Shown here in pieces: positions 16,064 through 26,273 of a stretch of 44,039 nucleotides of DNA; positions within the stretch are counted from its first letter, which is position 1; every line of letters begins with the position of its first letter. Under the pieces are notes generated by a model. The model saw only the letters and a list, made by a program, of their open reading frames with translations. It was not told the origin of the DNA and searched no databases. Made by a program: the position numbers and the translations under genes. The stretch is from Alphaproteobacteria bacterium (GTDB lineage: Bacteria; Pseudomonadota; Alphaproteobacteria; Micavibrionales; Micavibrionaceae), in contig JAIXWE010000011.1 of NCBI GenBank assembly GCA_027482195.1, positions 1 through 44,039 of the forward strand, written 5' to 3'.

Positions 16064-18499
16064 TTAATACCGCCCCGAATGGTTGCCAACAAGCACTTCG
16101 CGTTTGCCGACATGATTGGCGGGACCCACCACGCCTTGCTTTTCCATCTCTTCGATAATGCGCGCGGCGCGGTTATAACCAATTTGCAAATGACGTTGAA
16201 TGAAACTGGTTGACGCTTTACCCTCGCGCGCAATGAGGGCCAACGCTTGATCATATAATTCATCACCTGAGCTTTGCGCGTCGGAACCTTCTTCCGCAAA
16301 AAGATCACCCTCGGTGATTTCTTCGAGGTAAGAAGGCTCCCCTTGTGCTTTGAGGAAATTGACAACCGATTCCACTTCTCCGTCACCGACAAAGGGGCCA
16401 TGAACACGCGTGATTCGCCCACCGGAAGCCATATAAAGCATATCCCCCATGCCCAATAAGGTTTCCGCACCACCTTCACCTAAAATTGTGCGGCTGTCGA
16501 TTTTTGATGTGACTTGGAAGCTGATACGCGTTGGGAAATTGGCTTTGATCACACCCGTGATGACATCCACCGATGGACGTTGTGTCGCCATGATCAGGTG
16601 AATGCCGGCCGCGCGCGCCATTTGCGCAAGACGTTGAATGGCAGATTCCACATCCTTGCCCGCCACCAACATCAAATCTGCAAACTCATCGACAATAACC
16701 ACGATGTAAGGAAGCTCGGTTAAATCAAGGGGTTGTTCTTCATAAACTGGTTTTCCGGTTTCGGGATCAAAACCAGTTTGAATTTTGCGCATCAACACTT
16801 CGCCTTTGCGGCGCGCTTCTTTGAGGCGTTGGTTATAACCATCAATGTTGCGCACACCCAATTTTGACATGTTGCGGTAACGGTTTTCCATCTCCTGCAC
16901 CACCCATTTTAACGCCACAACTGCGCGCCCGGGTTCGGTGACAACAGGGGCTAAAAGATGTGGAATATCGTCATAAACCGACAATTCCAACATCTTGGGA
17001 TCAATCATAATAAAGCGGCATTTTTCAGGAGGAAGACGGTAGAGGAGAGAGAGAATCATCGTATTCACAGCAACCGATTTTCCCGATCCGGTGGTCCCCG
17101 CCACCAACAAATGCGGCATGCGCGAGAGGTCGGCAATAATCGGTGCGCCGCCAATATCTTTGCCCAACACAAGAGGAAGTTTGGCTTGGGTCTTTTCAAA
17201 ATCGCGCCCTTCCAAAAGATCGCGCAAGAAAACGGTTTGGCGTTTTTTATTTGGCAATTCAATACCAATCACGTTGCGTCCAGGTACAACGGCCACACGT
17301 ACGGACACAGCCGACATGGAACGGGCGATATCATCCGATAAACCAATGACACGGGATGTTTTTGTACCGGGTGCGGGTTCCAATTCATACAATGTGACAA
17401 CGGGCCCCGGATGGATGGACGAGATATCACCCTTGACGTTATAATCTTGCAACACATTTTGAAGAAGTTCCGCATTGCGGCGTAGGGAATTTTCATCAAC
17501 ACGCTCTTCCCCTTTTGACTCAGGCACTTCGTCCAAAAGATCAAGCGGTGGCAATTCCCACGCTGTGGCTTCGCGCAGGTTTAATTTTTCTTGCTTGGGT
17601 GATTTTTTCTCAGGCTTTTCCTTCGCGGGTGATTTCTTGGGACGCACTACGGCGATATCTTGCTTTTTCGTGCGCAAGAAAGACGGCATGTTGGAATCAT
17701 CAAAATCCTCATCCTCGTCATCCTCATTATCTTCCTCTTCATCCTCATCCGGATCAAGATTGGGGGCGTTGCGGGTTTTGCGCCGTGTGAAACTTGGTGT
17801 TGTCTCCTCATGCGTGATTTTTTGGCGCAATAATTGCCACAAAGATGTGGCTCCCGATGCGGCGTGACTTCCCCCCGTTAAAACGGTTTCAATTAAAATG
17901 CGCCGTTCATCCGCGCGCATCGCCAAAGCAACATTCCACAAGAAAATACCAAGCGCAAAAAAGCTGAGTGAAATGACAAGTGTGCTAAGGGTATGGTTAA
18001 GAAAAGGGGAAACCCACCCATTGATAAGGTTGAACAACATAACCCCAACAATGCCGCCGCCATGAGATTGTGCAAGCCATCCGAAAGAAGGAATGACCAC
18101 GCAACCAACAGCACAAAACATCGTACTCAAGGTAAGGGTGAGGATACGCAAACTTAAGGGTGAAAAATCATTCTCACAAAAAATGCGATAACCCCACACG
18201 CACAACGTCACACCGATGATGAAGGAGGCCAAACCAAAAGTTTGCAATAACATATCGGCCGCATAAGCTCCATATAACCCCATCCAGTTTTGAATGTCGG
18301 GGGAGCTGGTCGATGTGTTGAGTGAAGGATCTGAAATTGTGAAACTTAAAAGGGAGAGAATCAAAAAACCACCCATAGCGAGAACCACCAAGGCTTTTGC
18401 TTCGCGGTAACGATTCGCAAAAAATTCTTGGAAGCCTTCCGGAAAAAATCCAAATAAGCGCGGAGCGGGAGAGGCGGTGCGGGGCATGATAAAATCCAA
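16064..18499 (-). CDS. ftsK: DNA translocase FtsK
   Basis: N-terminal TMs, acidic linker, LLVAGTTGSGKSVAVNTMILSLLYR Walker A, C-terminal gamma winged helix. Confidence 0.97.
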   Translation of the reverse strand: MDFIMPRTASPAPRLFGFFPEGFQEFFANRYREAKALVVLAMGGFLILSLLSFTISDPSLNTSTSSPDIQNWMGLYGAYAADMLLQTFGLASFIIGVTLCVWGYRIFCENDFSPLSLRILTLTLSTMFCAVGCVVIPSFGWLAQSHGGGIVGVMLFNLINGWVSPFLNHTLSTLVISLSFFALGIFLWNVALAMRADERRILIETVLTGGSHAASGATSLWQLLRQKITHEETTPSFTRRKTRNAPNLDPDEDEEEDNEDDEDEDFDDSNMPSFLRTKKQDIAVVRPKKSPAKEKPEKKSPKQEKLNLREATAWELPPLDLLDEVPESKGEERVDENSLRRNAELLQNVLQDYNVKGDISSIHPGPVVTLYELEPAPGTKTSRVIGLSDDIARSMSAVSVRVAVVPGRNVIGIELPNKKRQTVFLRDLLEGRDFEKTQAKLPLVLGKDIGGAPIIADLSRMPHLLVAGTTGSGKSVAVNTMILSLLYRLPPEKCRFIMIDPKMLELSVYDDIPHLLAPVVTEPGRAVVALKWVVQEMENRYRNMSKLGVRNIDGYNQRLKEARRKGEVLMRKIQTGFDPETGKPVYEEQPLDLTELPYIVVIVDEFADLMLVAGKDVESAIQRLAQMARAAGIHLIMATQRPSVDVITGVIKANFPTRISFQVTSKIDSRTILGEGGAETLLGMGDMLYMASGGRITRVHGPFVGDGEVESVVNFLKAQGEPSYLEEITEGDLFAEEGSDAQSSGDELYDQALALIAREGKASTSFIQRHLQIGYNRAARIIEEMEKQGVVGPANHVGKREVLVGNHSGRY

Positions 18500-18689
18500 C
18501 GTGCTTTAAAAAATACTCCTGAGTGTAGCTGGATTGCCGCTGCGTTTCAAGTTTTCCACATGCGACGGGCTGTCTGTGGATATTAAGGGATTGTTAAACT
18601 TTTTGCGGTCTGATGAGAGTACATCGTCAGGTCTTTGCACGCATCCCGCAAAGAACACGCACAAGAAAGTTTGTTCAAAGGAGTTGCCC

Positions 18690-19070
18690 GTGATCCACGC
18701 ATCTGGAGCGCGTCTGCCTTTTCATTCGCCCTCGCGCAGCGAATCTTTACCGGATAATTTTGCGATCTACACATTTCCGTTGGCTGAAAATATCAAGAAT
18801 GATGAGTTGGAGCCATGGCGGTTGCAACGTATCTGCACCGATGCGGGGCAAGCATTACAGGAAGCAAAACAGCTTTATAACACACGGCGTTTCGCCCGCA
18901 TTGAAGTACGCCGTCGTTACACCGATGACGGGACGGGCATTTTGCGCGATGAGCCAATTCAAGTTTTGGATATTCAGAAAAATAAACCACTTAAAGATGT
19001 CGCGGCAATTTTGATCACCGCAGCTTTATGTGTGTGCATCGCGGCCGGTTTGGTTTTACTGCGTTTATGA
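18690..19070 (+). CDS. Hypothetical protein with C-terminal TM helix
   Basis: Part of ORF 18534-19070; internal start ATC/GTG region near 18689 is uncertain; hydrophobic tail DVAAILITAALCVCIAAGLVLLRL. Confidence 0.45.
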   Translation: MIHASGARLPFHSPSRSESLPDNFAIYTFPLAENIKNDELEPWRLQRICTDAGQALQEAKQLYNTRRFARIEVRRRYTDDGTGILRDEPIQVLDIQKNKPLKDVAAILITAALCVCIAAGLVLLRL

Positions 19071-19094
19071 CTCTGCGCACGGAATTTTTACAGA

Positions 19095-19153
19095 CGAACA
19101 AATCTTTGATTTGCTCCTGATATTTTTCTATGCGAACAAATCTTTGATTTGCT
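19095..19153. repeat. Two copies of a short palindromic repeat (19095-19115 and 19133-19153)
   Basis: CGAACAAATCTTTGATTTGCT twice; CAAATC-TTT-GATTTG core shared with the 13855-13928 repeats. Confidence 0.85.
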
Positions 19154-19158
19154 TCGCG

Positions 19159-19332
19159 TTAATCTGGCAGCTCGCCGTTCGGGTCATGTTCGACCAGGTC
19201 GGCAACTTGTTGAAAAACGGCCGCATTTTCTTCCATCTGTTCTTTTAACGGCGGGTTTTGTTCACCCAAAGATTGAAAAAAAGTGGCCGCATCGCGTAGC
19301 AATTGTGCGGCAAGTTGAGCATGAGATGGCAT
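19159..19332 (-). CDS. Small hypothetical protein (57 aa)
   Basis: MPSHAQLAAQLLRDAATFFQSLGEQNPPLKEQMEENAAVFQQVADLVEHDPNGELPD*; below the ORF-track length cut-off; upstream aaggat RBS-like. Confidence 0.65.
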   Translation of the reverse strand: MPSHAQLAAQLLRDAATFFQSLGEQNPPLKEQMEENAAVFQQVADLVEHDPNGELPD

Positions 19333-19350
19333 GGATAATCCTTTCCAAGT

Positions 19351-20199
19351 TTAAGTTAATTTGCGAAACGCATGTGCGGGGTAAGTGCCCATAAAACGAA
19401 TATCTTTAGCAAAAAAAGTGAGCTCTTCGAGTGCCAAGTTTACATCCCGTGATGCGGGATGGCCAATGATTTCTGCATAAAACTTGGCTGTTTTGAACTG
19501 TGCGTCATGATAGCTTTCAAGCTTTACCATCTGAACCTTGTTTGTTGCAAAGCCGCCCAAAGCTTTGTAAAGCGCGGCCGGAATATTGCGGACAGCGAAA
19601 TGCAAGCTGGTTAAAACAGGGTGTGCGTTGTCATGATCCGGCATAAACGCCTCACGCGCAAGAACAACAAAACGCGTCATATTATCATGTGTGTCTTGAA
19701 CGGATGATTTAAGAATATCAAGTCCGTAAATCTCGGCCGCCAATGCGGGGGCAAATGCGGCTTTGGTCGGATCGTTCCACTGTGCAACATCTTGTGCCGC
19801 GCCGGCCGTGTCCGCGTGAATGTGAGGTGTTAATTTAAGTTCTTTGATGATATTGCGACATTGCGGCAAACCATGCACATGGGAATAAACATCACGGATG
19901 GTGTTGATTGTCGCGCCCTTTGGAGCCATAAGCGAAAACTCAATTGGCTGGAAATGCTCCGCAATAATATGAAAGGGGTAATCCGCAAAAAGCCTGTGAA
20001 CATCGGCCACACGCCCGGCAAGATTGTTGTCGACCGGAATGACGCCTAGATCGGCCGCGCCCGATTTTAAGGCTTCGAACGCATCTTCAAAGGTTAAAAA
20101 GGGCAAAGTTATCGCGTGCGGGTAAAGCATGCGCCGCACCCGATCAGAATTTGATCCCGCCACACCATTAATGGCAATTTTTTGGGGTTGAGGGGGCAT
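19351..20199 (-). CDS. pheA: Prephenate dehydratase
   Basis: GVIPVDNNLAGRVADVHRLFADYPFHIIAEHF and ACT-domain region (ESYHDAQFKTAKFYAEIIGHP). Confidence 0.93.
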   Translation of the reverse strand: MPPQPQKIAINGVAGSNSDRVRRMLYPHAITLPFLTFEDAFEALKSGAADLGVIPVDNNLAGRVADVHRLFADYPFHIIAEHFQPIEFSLMAPKGATINTIRDVYSHVHGLPQCRNIIKELKLTPHIHADTAGAAQDVAQWNDPTKAAFAPALAAEIYGLDILKSSVQDTHDNMTRFVVLAREAFMPDHDNAHPVLTSLHFAVRNIPAALYKALGGFATNKVQMVKLESYHDAQFKTAKFYAEIIGHPASRDVNLALEELTFFAKDIRFMGTYPAHAFRKLT

Positions 20200-20298
20200 G
20201 CGCGTAAACTCGGTCTCGACAATTCATCTCGATCTGGTGTAATTTCAAAACGACCATCACCATAAACCAATCCTTTTTATTGTCATACGGTTTTTTGC

Positions 20299-20991
20299 AT
20301 GAATATGAAGTTTAATGTTGCCTTTGCTGCTTTGCTCACCGCCGGAATTATTGCCATGTTGGCGGGTTTTATCTCTGGCAAACTCGTATCACCTGAGCGT
20401 CTTAAAGAAGATGCGGTCAAGGTCGAAGTTGCCGACACAGCCGCTGGTGGAGCGGCCGCACCCGCTATGCCCGAACCCATTTTGGCATTGATCGCCACCG
20501 CCGATATTGAGCGCGGCAAGGCGGTCGCCAAGGCGTGCGCCGCATGTCACCATTTTGAAAAAGGTGGACCGAATGGCGTTGGTCCCGGCATGTGGGGTGT
20601 TGTTGGAAATAAAAAACAAGTCCATGAAGGCTATGCCTATTCGGGTACATTAGATGATAATGGTGAGCCAGATTGGACGTATGAATCCCTCAACAAATTT
20701 TTGTGGAAGCCAAAGGCCTACGCGCCTGGCACAAAAATGAATTTTATCGGCGTGAAAAAACCTGAAGATCGCGCCGCGCTCATTGCGTATTTGCGCACAA
20801 TGGATGATGCACCCGAACCTCTTCCGACCGAGGCACAAATCGCGCAGGAACAAAAAGATTTAGCTCCTCCGGCTCCGGCGGCGGCTGAGGGTACGGCTGA
20901 AACAAAGACGGAAGAAAAGCCTGCAGAGACAAAATCTGATGCGAAGCCAGAAGTAACACCGGAAGAAAAGCCAGAAGTAAAAACACCTTAA
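20299..20991 (+). CDS. Membrane-anchored c-type cytochrome with Pro/Ala/Lys/Glu-rich C-terminal tail
   Basis: N-terminal TM, CAACH heme motif, GPGMWGVVG, YAPGTKMNFIGVKKPEDRAALIAYLRTM. Confidence 0.93.
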   Translation: MNMKFNVAFAALLTAGIIAMLAGFISGKLVSPERLKEDAVKVEVADTAAGGAAAPAMPEPILALIATADIERGKAVAKACAACHHFEKGGPNGVGPGMWGVVGNKKQVHEGYAYSGTLDDNGEPDWTYESLNKFLWKPKAYAPGTKMNFIGVKKPEDRAALIAYLRTMDDAPEPLPTEAQIAQEQKDLAPPAPAAAEGTAETKTEEKPAETKSDAKPEVTPEEKPEVKTP

Positions 20992-21001
20992 GCTTTAAAT
21001 T

Positions 21002-21448
21002 TTAAGCTTTCTGCGTCCATTTGCCGGCATCATCTTGTTGCCAATATGTCAGATTATGTGCTTGGTCTTTAAGCTGTTTCCAAAACCCGCGCGCGGCTTG
21101 CACTTGCGATTCATTTTGTCCTTCAAAAATGTGACAGACTAAATCAAAGCGGGTGCAATCCCCCCATGTTGCTTCGGGTAATATGAAGCAAGTTTGTGCG
21201 CTGTGTGTGTTCTCAAATTCATCGGTAATCAAAATGGGCGCAGATGAATTTTCATCACCTTTCGTTGCATGTGGTAAAAAACTATCGGGTTTTGTCATCC
21301 ACAACGCATCACTGATTTTTGGGAAAAGTGATTTATCCGATGCGACAATCACTGCTTTCTTGTCGCCCATCACGGCGCGTTCGGTTAAAATGGCAACCGT
21401 CTCATAAAGCGGTTTGCGGTTGAGATGATAAAAGCGAATATCACTCAT
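21002..21448 (-). CDS. holC: DNA polymerase III subunit chi
   Basis: MSDIRFYHLNRKPLYETVAILTERAVMGDKKAVIVASDKS...DALWMTKPDSFLPHATKGDENSSAPILIT. Confidence 0.92.
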   Translation of the reverse strand: MSDIRFYHLNRKPLYETVAILTERAVMGDKKAVIVASDKSLFPKISDALWMTKPDSFLPHATKGDENSSAPILITDEFENTHSAQTCFILPEATWGDCTRFDLVCHIFEGQNESQVQAARGFWKQLKDQAHNLTYWQQDDAGKWTQKA

Positions 21449-22433
21449 GAACTTTGTCTTTTTTATGCGGCGGCGGATAAATATGATGACATCCGTGAAT
21501 GTCTTCGACATGCCATTTATCGGCATTTAAACGCCGCACATAACTGTCGTTAATCGGCACTTTCCCATACCCACCCGGAATATCAAGCACATAAGTCGGC
21601 CAACACAGACCGGATATTTTTCCGCGCAATTCTTTCATCAAGCTCATGCCTTCTTCCATCTCAACACGGAAATGCGCGGTGCCATGAACCAAATCCGGAT
21701 GATGAAGATAATAAGGTTTCACATTATGCGCGACCAGGTTTCGGAATAATTTTTCCAAAATTTTTGCGTTATTGTTGATGCCCTTAAGAAGAACGGTTTG
21801 TGAGATGAGATTAATACCCGCTTGATGAAGGCTTTTTAACGCAGTAACCGCATCATCTGTCAGCTCATCCGGGTGATTAACATGCACGGCAAGATACGTC
21901 GCCTTTGACGATGTCAGTGCCTTGACCAATTCTGGTGTCACGCGTTTGGGGTCAACAACCGGCAAACGCGTGTGAAAACGTATCACGGAAATATGAGGAA
22001 TCGTGTTGATTTTTTCGATAAGGTTTTCAAGACGGCGCGGGGATAAAATCAACGGATCCCCGCCTGAGAAAATAACTTCCCAAATATTTTCATTCTCACG
22101 TAAGTAAGCAAGCGCCTCGTCAATATCTTTGTCATCCGCAACCGCGCCACCCTGACCCACGCGATCTTTGCGAAAACAAAAACGACAATATACGGCACAA
22201 TGATCTGTGGGAAGAAAAAGCACGCGATCGGGATAACGATGAATGATAAGCTTGCTTTTGCTTTTTGCCTCATCCCCAATCGGGTCACGCAAGGCTTGGG
22301 GATCGGGAAGATCTTCGTGATCACTTCGCACATATTGCAGCGCGATTGGATCATGAAGATCTTGGTCAATCTGCTCTTGTAAATAGATGGGAAGTTTTTT
22401 TACAAGCATTGTACTCATACAAATTTTACTCAC
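21441..22433 (-). CDS. KamA/EpmB family radical SAM lysine 2,3-aminomutase
   Basis: CAVYCRFCFRKDRVG (CxxxCxxC), SGGDPLILSPRRLENLIEKINTIPHISVIRFHTRLPVVDPKRVT, VLDIPGGYGKVP. Confidence 0.92.
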   Translation of the reverse strand: MSKICMSTMLVKKLPIYLQEQIDQDLHDPIALQYVRSDHEDLPDPQALRDPIGDEAKSKSKLIIHRYPDRVLFLPTDHCAVYCRFCFRKDRVGQGGAVADDKDIDEALAYLRENENIWEVIFSGGDPLILSPRRLENLIEKINTIPHISVIRFHTRLPVVDPKRVTPELVKALTSSKATYLAVHVNHPDELTDDAVTALKSLHQAGINLISQTVLLKGINNNAKILEKLFRNLVAHNVKPYYLHHPDLVHGTAHFRVEMEEGMSLMKELRGKISGLCWPTYVLDIPGGYGKVPINDSYVRRLNADKWHVEDIHGCHHIYPPPHKKDKVHE

Positions 22434-23956
22434 TCATAATGATCGCGGATCAGGCTGTTGAGAAGGCGCACACCATATCCACGCGCAAAGGGCACGGGGT
22501 GAACGGCCTTACCACCGCGTGTCATTGCTGTGCCCGCGATATCAATATGGGCCCACGGGCGTTTTGCGTCGATAAACTCCTCTAAAAATGCGGCGGCTGT
22601 GCAAGATCCACCCAGGCGGCCATTGCCAACATTTTTGATGTCCGCGAATACAGAATCCATTTCCTTGCGGAAATTGCTATCAACCGGCATGCGCCAGATT
22701 TTTTCACCCGACACCGCACTTGCGGCCGATAATTTTTGCCACAATTCATCGCTGTTGCTAAAGACACCCGCATAATCAGCACCAAGTGCAATCATGATTG
22801 CGCCGGTTAATGTGGCCAAATCCACAATCGCTTTCGGGTCATGTTTTTTCTGAATGTAAGAAAGAACATCCGCTAAAACCAAACGCCCTTCTGCATCCGT
22901 GTTCAAAATTTCCACCGTCTTACCGGAATAAGATGTGATGATGTCTTGCGGGCGCGTGGCCTCATCGGAAATTGCGTTCTCCGCCAAGGCGACAATCGCC
23001 ACAACTTGCGCTTTTGATTTGCGTGCGGCAATGACATGCATCGCCCCCACAACGGCGGCCGCACCGGCCATGTCCATCTTCATGTCCATCATGCCTTCGT
23101 AAGGTTTGACGTTCAGCCCACCTGAATCAAAGGTGATCCCTTTCCCCACCAAAGCAACTGGCTTTGTCATTTTTTTGGATTTTGGTTTTTTACCACCATA
23201 CCAACGCATAACAACCACACGCGGCAGATGTTCGGACGCATGACCCACCGCCATCACCAAGTTAAAACCTTGTTTCACCAATTGATCCGGCGAGAGAATT
23301 TCAACATCAACCCCCAAAGGTGTCAGGGTCGTTTTAATTTTTTTCGCAAAAGTTTCTGGATAAAGTTTATTCGGCGGCTCATTCACCAAATCGCGGGTCA
23401 GGCAAATGGCTTTGACTTCTTGTTCAATATTTTTAAGATGATTTGCCGCGCGTTTTTGATCTTTGATAATGACAGCAAGCGTTTGAAGCTTTGCGGTTTT
23501 CTCTTTTTTAAGTGTCGTTTTGTAATGATTGAATTGATAAGACCCTAAACGCATCCCGCTGACAACAGATCCTAAAAACTCAGAAGCGGAAAGATTTTCA
23601 CATTTCACTTCATCGGAATTTAAAAGAATAGCACGTTGTGCCCCATGTGCATTCAACGCTTGCAAAAGTTTACCACCCATTTCTTCCGTATCATGCGCGG
23701 TCACCGTTTTGACATCCCCCACACCCATAAGAATAACGCGCAGGTAAGGAGCCTTGGCAGACAACGCAATGGTCATAGCGTGACCGCTTGCGGCTTTAAA
23801 ATTCGGGTGAGTGCTTAATTGATGTTTCAAAATTCCACCCAATAACTGGTCCAATAACGCGCCCGCTTGGGTCAATTTCTTGTCATCAGCGACATATAAA
23901 ATGGCGGTATCCGCTTTGGCTTTGGTGGAAGTGGTGAGGTCAACGGTAAAGCTCAT
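22430..23956 (-). CDS. pepA: Leucyl aminopeptidase (M17)
   Basis: VGKGITFDSGG, NTDAEGRLVLADVL, DLATLTGA motifs. Confidence 0.97.
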   Translation of the reverse strand: MSFTVDLTTSTKAKADTAILYVADDKKLTQAGALLDQLLGGILKHQLSTHPNFKAASGHAMTIALSAKAPYLRVILMGVGDVKTVTAHDTEEMGGKLLQALNAHGAQRAILLNSDEVKCENLSASEFLGSVVSGMRLGSYQFNHYKTTLKKEKTAKLQTLAVIIKDQKRAANHLKNIEQEVKAICLTRDLVNEPPNKLYPETFAKKIKTTLTPLGVDVEILSPDQLVKQGFNLVMAVGHASEHLPRVVVMRWYGGKKPKSKKMTKPVALVGKGITFDSGGLNVKPYEGMMDMKMDMAGAAAVVGAMHVIAARKSKAQVVAIVALAENAISDEATRPQDIITSYSGKTVEILNTDAEGRLVLADVLSYIQKKHDPKAIVDLATLTGAIMIALGADYAGVFSNSDELWQKLSAASAVSGEKIWRMPVDSNFRKEMDSVFADIKNVGNGRLGGSCTAAAFLEEFIDAKRPWAHIDIAGTAMTRGGKAVHPVPFARGYGVRLLNSLIRDHYE

Positions 23957-24039
23957 GGTTTTTCTCTTGGTTTTGTAAAAAAATCAACGAAGATGAACCT
24001 AGCATTTACACATCGTTGCGCCAAGGGTAATGTCAAAAA

Positions 24040-25164
24040 ATGATATCTATTATTGACCGTTATGTGCTGCGGCAATTGACGTGGGCGATCCTTTTTATTG
24101 CCGGGGTTTTGACGGCTTTGGTGTTGCTCACGCAATCTATGCGCTTTTTGGAGCTCATTATTGGCGTCGGTGCATCCGGAGGGGCATTTTGGACGCTGGT
24201 GGCTTTGATCATTCCAAAGTTTCTTGAGATTATTTTGCCCCTGGGAATTTTGGCCACCATTTTATTTGTTTATAACCGCGCGATCATCGACAGCGAGCTT
24301 GTGGTGTTAAAAGCTTTAGGGTTTTCCTCGATGCGTCTTGCGCGTCCCGCTTTGATATTGGCGTTTTTGTGCATGATTTTTTTAATGATTGTGATGGTGT
24401 GGGTGGTGCCCGCCACAAACACGCAACTGAATCAAAAACGCCATAATTTGAATGCGCAAATGTCGGCGCTTTTGTTTCGCGAGGGTGTGTTTAATCAAGC
24501 GGGCAACGGCTTGATGGTTTATATTCGCACACGTGATGAAAATGGTGCGTTAAAGGGCGTGATTATTCATGATAAGCGCAACAAAGCCCAACTACCATCA
24601 ACCATTATTGCAAGCAAAGGTATGTTGGTCGCAACCCCGCAAGGCCAGCAAGTGATTGTTTCAGATGGCACACGCCAAGATTTTGACCCCAAAGCGCGCG
24701 TTTTGCGCCGTCTTGATTTTGCCCAATATACAATTGATATTCCCAATGAAATGACCCCGCGGGATCAACGTTGGCGTGAGCCGGATGAGCGATCTTTTAT
24801 TGAGTTGTTGCATCCGGATATGAATGATGTCGACACACAAAAAAATATCAATGCGATGCGTTTGGAGCTTCATAAGCGATTGGCTGTGCCGTTTCTTATT
24901 CCGGCGATGAGCCTTATTGCTTTGTGCGGAATTTTGCTCGGGCCCCTAGATCGGCGCGGACAAAGCAAACGTATTTTGGCAAGTGTTGCGGTTGCCGTCT
25001 TCTTTTATGCCTTTTATTTATTTGCTTATAATATCGGGCGTTCACATGGTGCGGGAATCTTTCTTATGTATGCGCTTCCCTTATGTGTGATTGTGATTGG
25101 GTTAGTATTTTTGAAGGGGTGGAATCATGTGCGCGTGGTTCCTAAAGTACAGGAACATTCATGA
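24040..25164 (+). CDS. lptF: LPS export permease LptF
   Basis: YjgP/YjgQ family; MISIIDRYVLRQLTWAILFIAGVLTALVLLTQSMRFLELI. Confidence 0.94.
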   Translation: MISIIDRYVLRQLTWAILFIAGVLTALVLLTQSMRFLELIIGVGASGGAFWTLVALIIPKFLEIILPLGILATILFVYNRAIIDSELVVLKALGFSSMRLARPALILAFLCMIFLMIVMVWVVPATNTQLNQKRHNLNAQMSALLFREGVFNQAGNGLMVYIRTRDENGALKGVIIHDKRNKAQLPSTIIASKGMLVATPQGQQVIVSDGTRQDFDPKARVLRRLDFAQYTIDIPNEMTPRDQRWREPDERSFIELLHPDMNDVDTQKNINAMRLELHKRLAVPFLIPAMSLIALCGILLGPLDRRGQSKRILASVAVAVFFYAFYLFAYNIGRSHGAGIFLMYALPLCVIVIGLVFLKGWNHVRVVPKVQEHS

Positions 25165-26273
25165 ATTTTGTCACATCCCTCACATCAACTTTGGCGCGTT
25201 ATTTGGCTAAAATTTACATGCTGAATGTGCTTGGCATGGCGGTTATTTTGTCGGGCGTTGTCTTTTTGTTTGATCTTATTGAGTTGCTGCGCCGTTCTGC
25301 AAAGGCGGGTGATGTGTCTTTGGGTATTGTTTTGCAAATGGGCATTTTGAAAATGCCTGAAATGCTTCAAATTATTGCACCCTTTATTATTCTCTTTGCC
25401 GCCTTGTTTACGTTTTGGCAATTAGCCCGGCGATCGGAATTGGTTGTCTTGCGCGCCGCCGGAATTTCGGCGTGGCAATTTCTTCTTCCCATTCTCACCG
25501 TGGCGGTAAGTTTGGGGGTTGTTTTCACGGCCGTGATTAATCCCGTCGGGGCTATTTTTTATGGTCATTACAGCGTTCTTGAAAGCCGTTATTTGAGCAA
25601 AAAAAATAGTTTTGTTGCCGTATTTGATGATGGTTTGTGGTTAAGGCAAGAACAAAAAGATAACAAAGGTTTGATTGTTATTCATGCGGAAGAGGTTGAT
25701 GTTGCGGTGTGGCGGTTGACGGATGTCATGGCACTTTACATTGATGAGGGTGGAAAACTTTCATATCGCCTTGATGCCGATGCGGCGGAGTTGAAAAAAG
25801 GGCAATGGATTTTCCGGGGTGTGACAGACAGCACTCTGGAATCCCAAACCCAACCACTTAAAATGGTTACAGTTCCAACCGATTTAACCGCACAAGATAT
25901 TGAAGATAGTTTTGCGCAACCCGATGCATTAGGGTTTTGGTCGTTGCCCAAAATGATTCATACACTGGACAGCACCGGATTCGATTCAACGCGCTTGCGC
26001 ATTCATTTTCAAAATCTTCTCGCAAAACCGTTTTTGTTCGCGGGGATGATTATTCTGGCTGCGATTGTTGCCTTGCGCCCCCAACGGGCGGGAAGCACAT
26101 TTTTATATATTATTTCAGGTGTTTTGGCCGGATTTGGGATCTTTTTTATCTCAAGCTTTTTGCAAGCTTTGGGCGGGTCGCACCAGATTCCGGTTTTTCT
26201 TGCGGCGTGGAGCCCCGCACTTTTGTGTCTTTTGTTTGGTGTCACCGCACTTTTGACCCAAGAAGACGGATAA
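25161..26273 (+). CDS. lptG: LPS export permease LptG
   Basis: YjgP/YjgQ family, overlaps lptF by 4 bp; LARYLAKIYMLNVLGMAVILSGVVFLFDLIELLRR. Confidence 0.94.
   Translation: MNFVTSLTSTLARYLAKIYMLNVLGMAVILSGVVFLFDLIELLRRSAKAGDVSLGIVLQMGILKMPEMLQIIAPFIILFAALFTFWQLARRSELVVLRAAGISAWQFLLPILTVAVSLGVVFTAVINPVGAIFYGHYSVLESRYLSKKNSFVAVFDDGLWLRQEQKDNKGLIVIHAEEVDVAVWRLTDVMALYIDEGGKLSYRLDADAAELKKGQWIFRGVTDSTLESQTQPLKMVTVPTDLTAQDIEDSFAQPDALGFWSLPKMIHTLDSTGFDSTRLRIHFQNLLAKPFLFAGMIILAAIVALRPQRAGSTFLYIISGVLAGFGIFFISSFLQALGGSHQIPVFLAAWSPALLCLLFGVTALLTQEDG

Noticed and set aside
15625-16479. 284-aa ORF on the minus strand
   Set aside because: It is an out-of-frame shadow of ftsK and antisense to the 15216-16061 gene; the translation has no family features.
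17475-17867. Ser-rich 130-aa ORF antisense to ftsK
   Set aside because: The poly-Ser run is the reverse complement of the acidic D/E linker of FtsK, not an independent protein.
20985-21010. Near-palindrome AAGCTTTAAATTTTAAGCTT between cytochrome c and holC
   Set aside because: Very short AT-rich convergent junction with no GC stem; likely weak termination at most.
21441-21526. Extended N-terminus of holC from the ORF track (start 21526)
   Set aside because: The family-like N-terminus begins at MSDIRFYHL (21448); the extension overlaps kamA in another frame.
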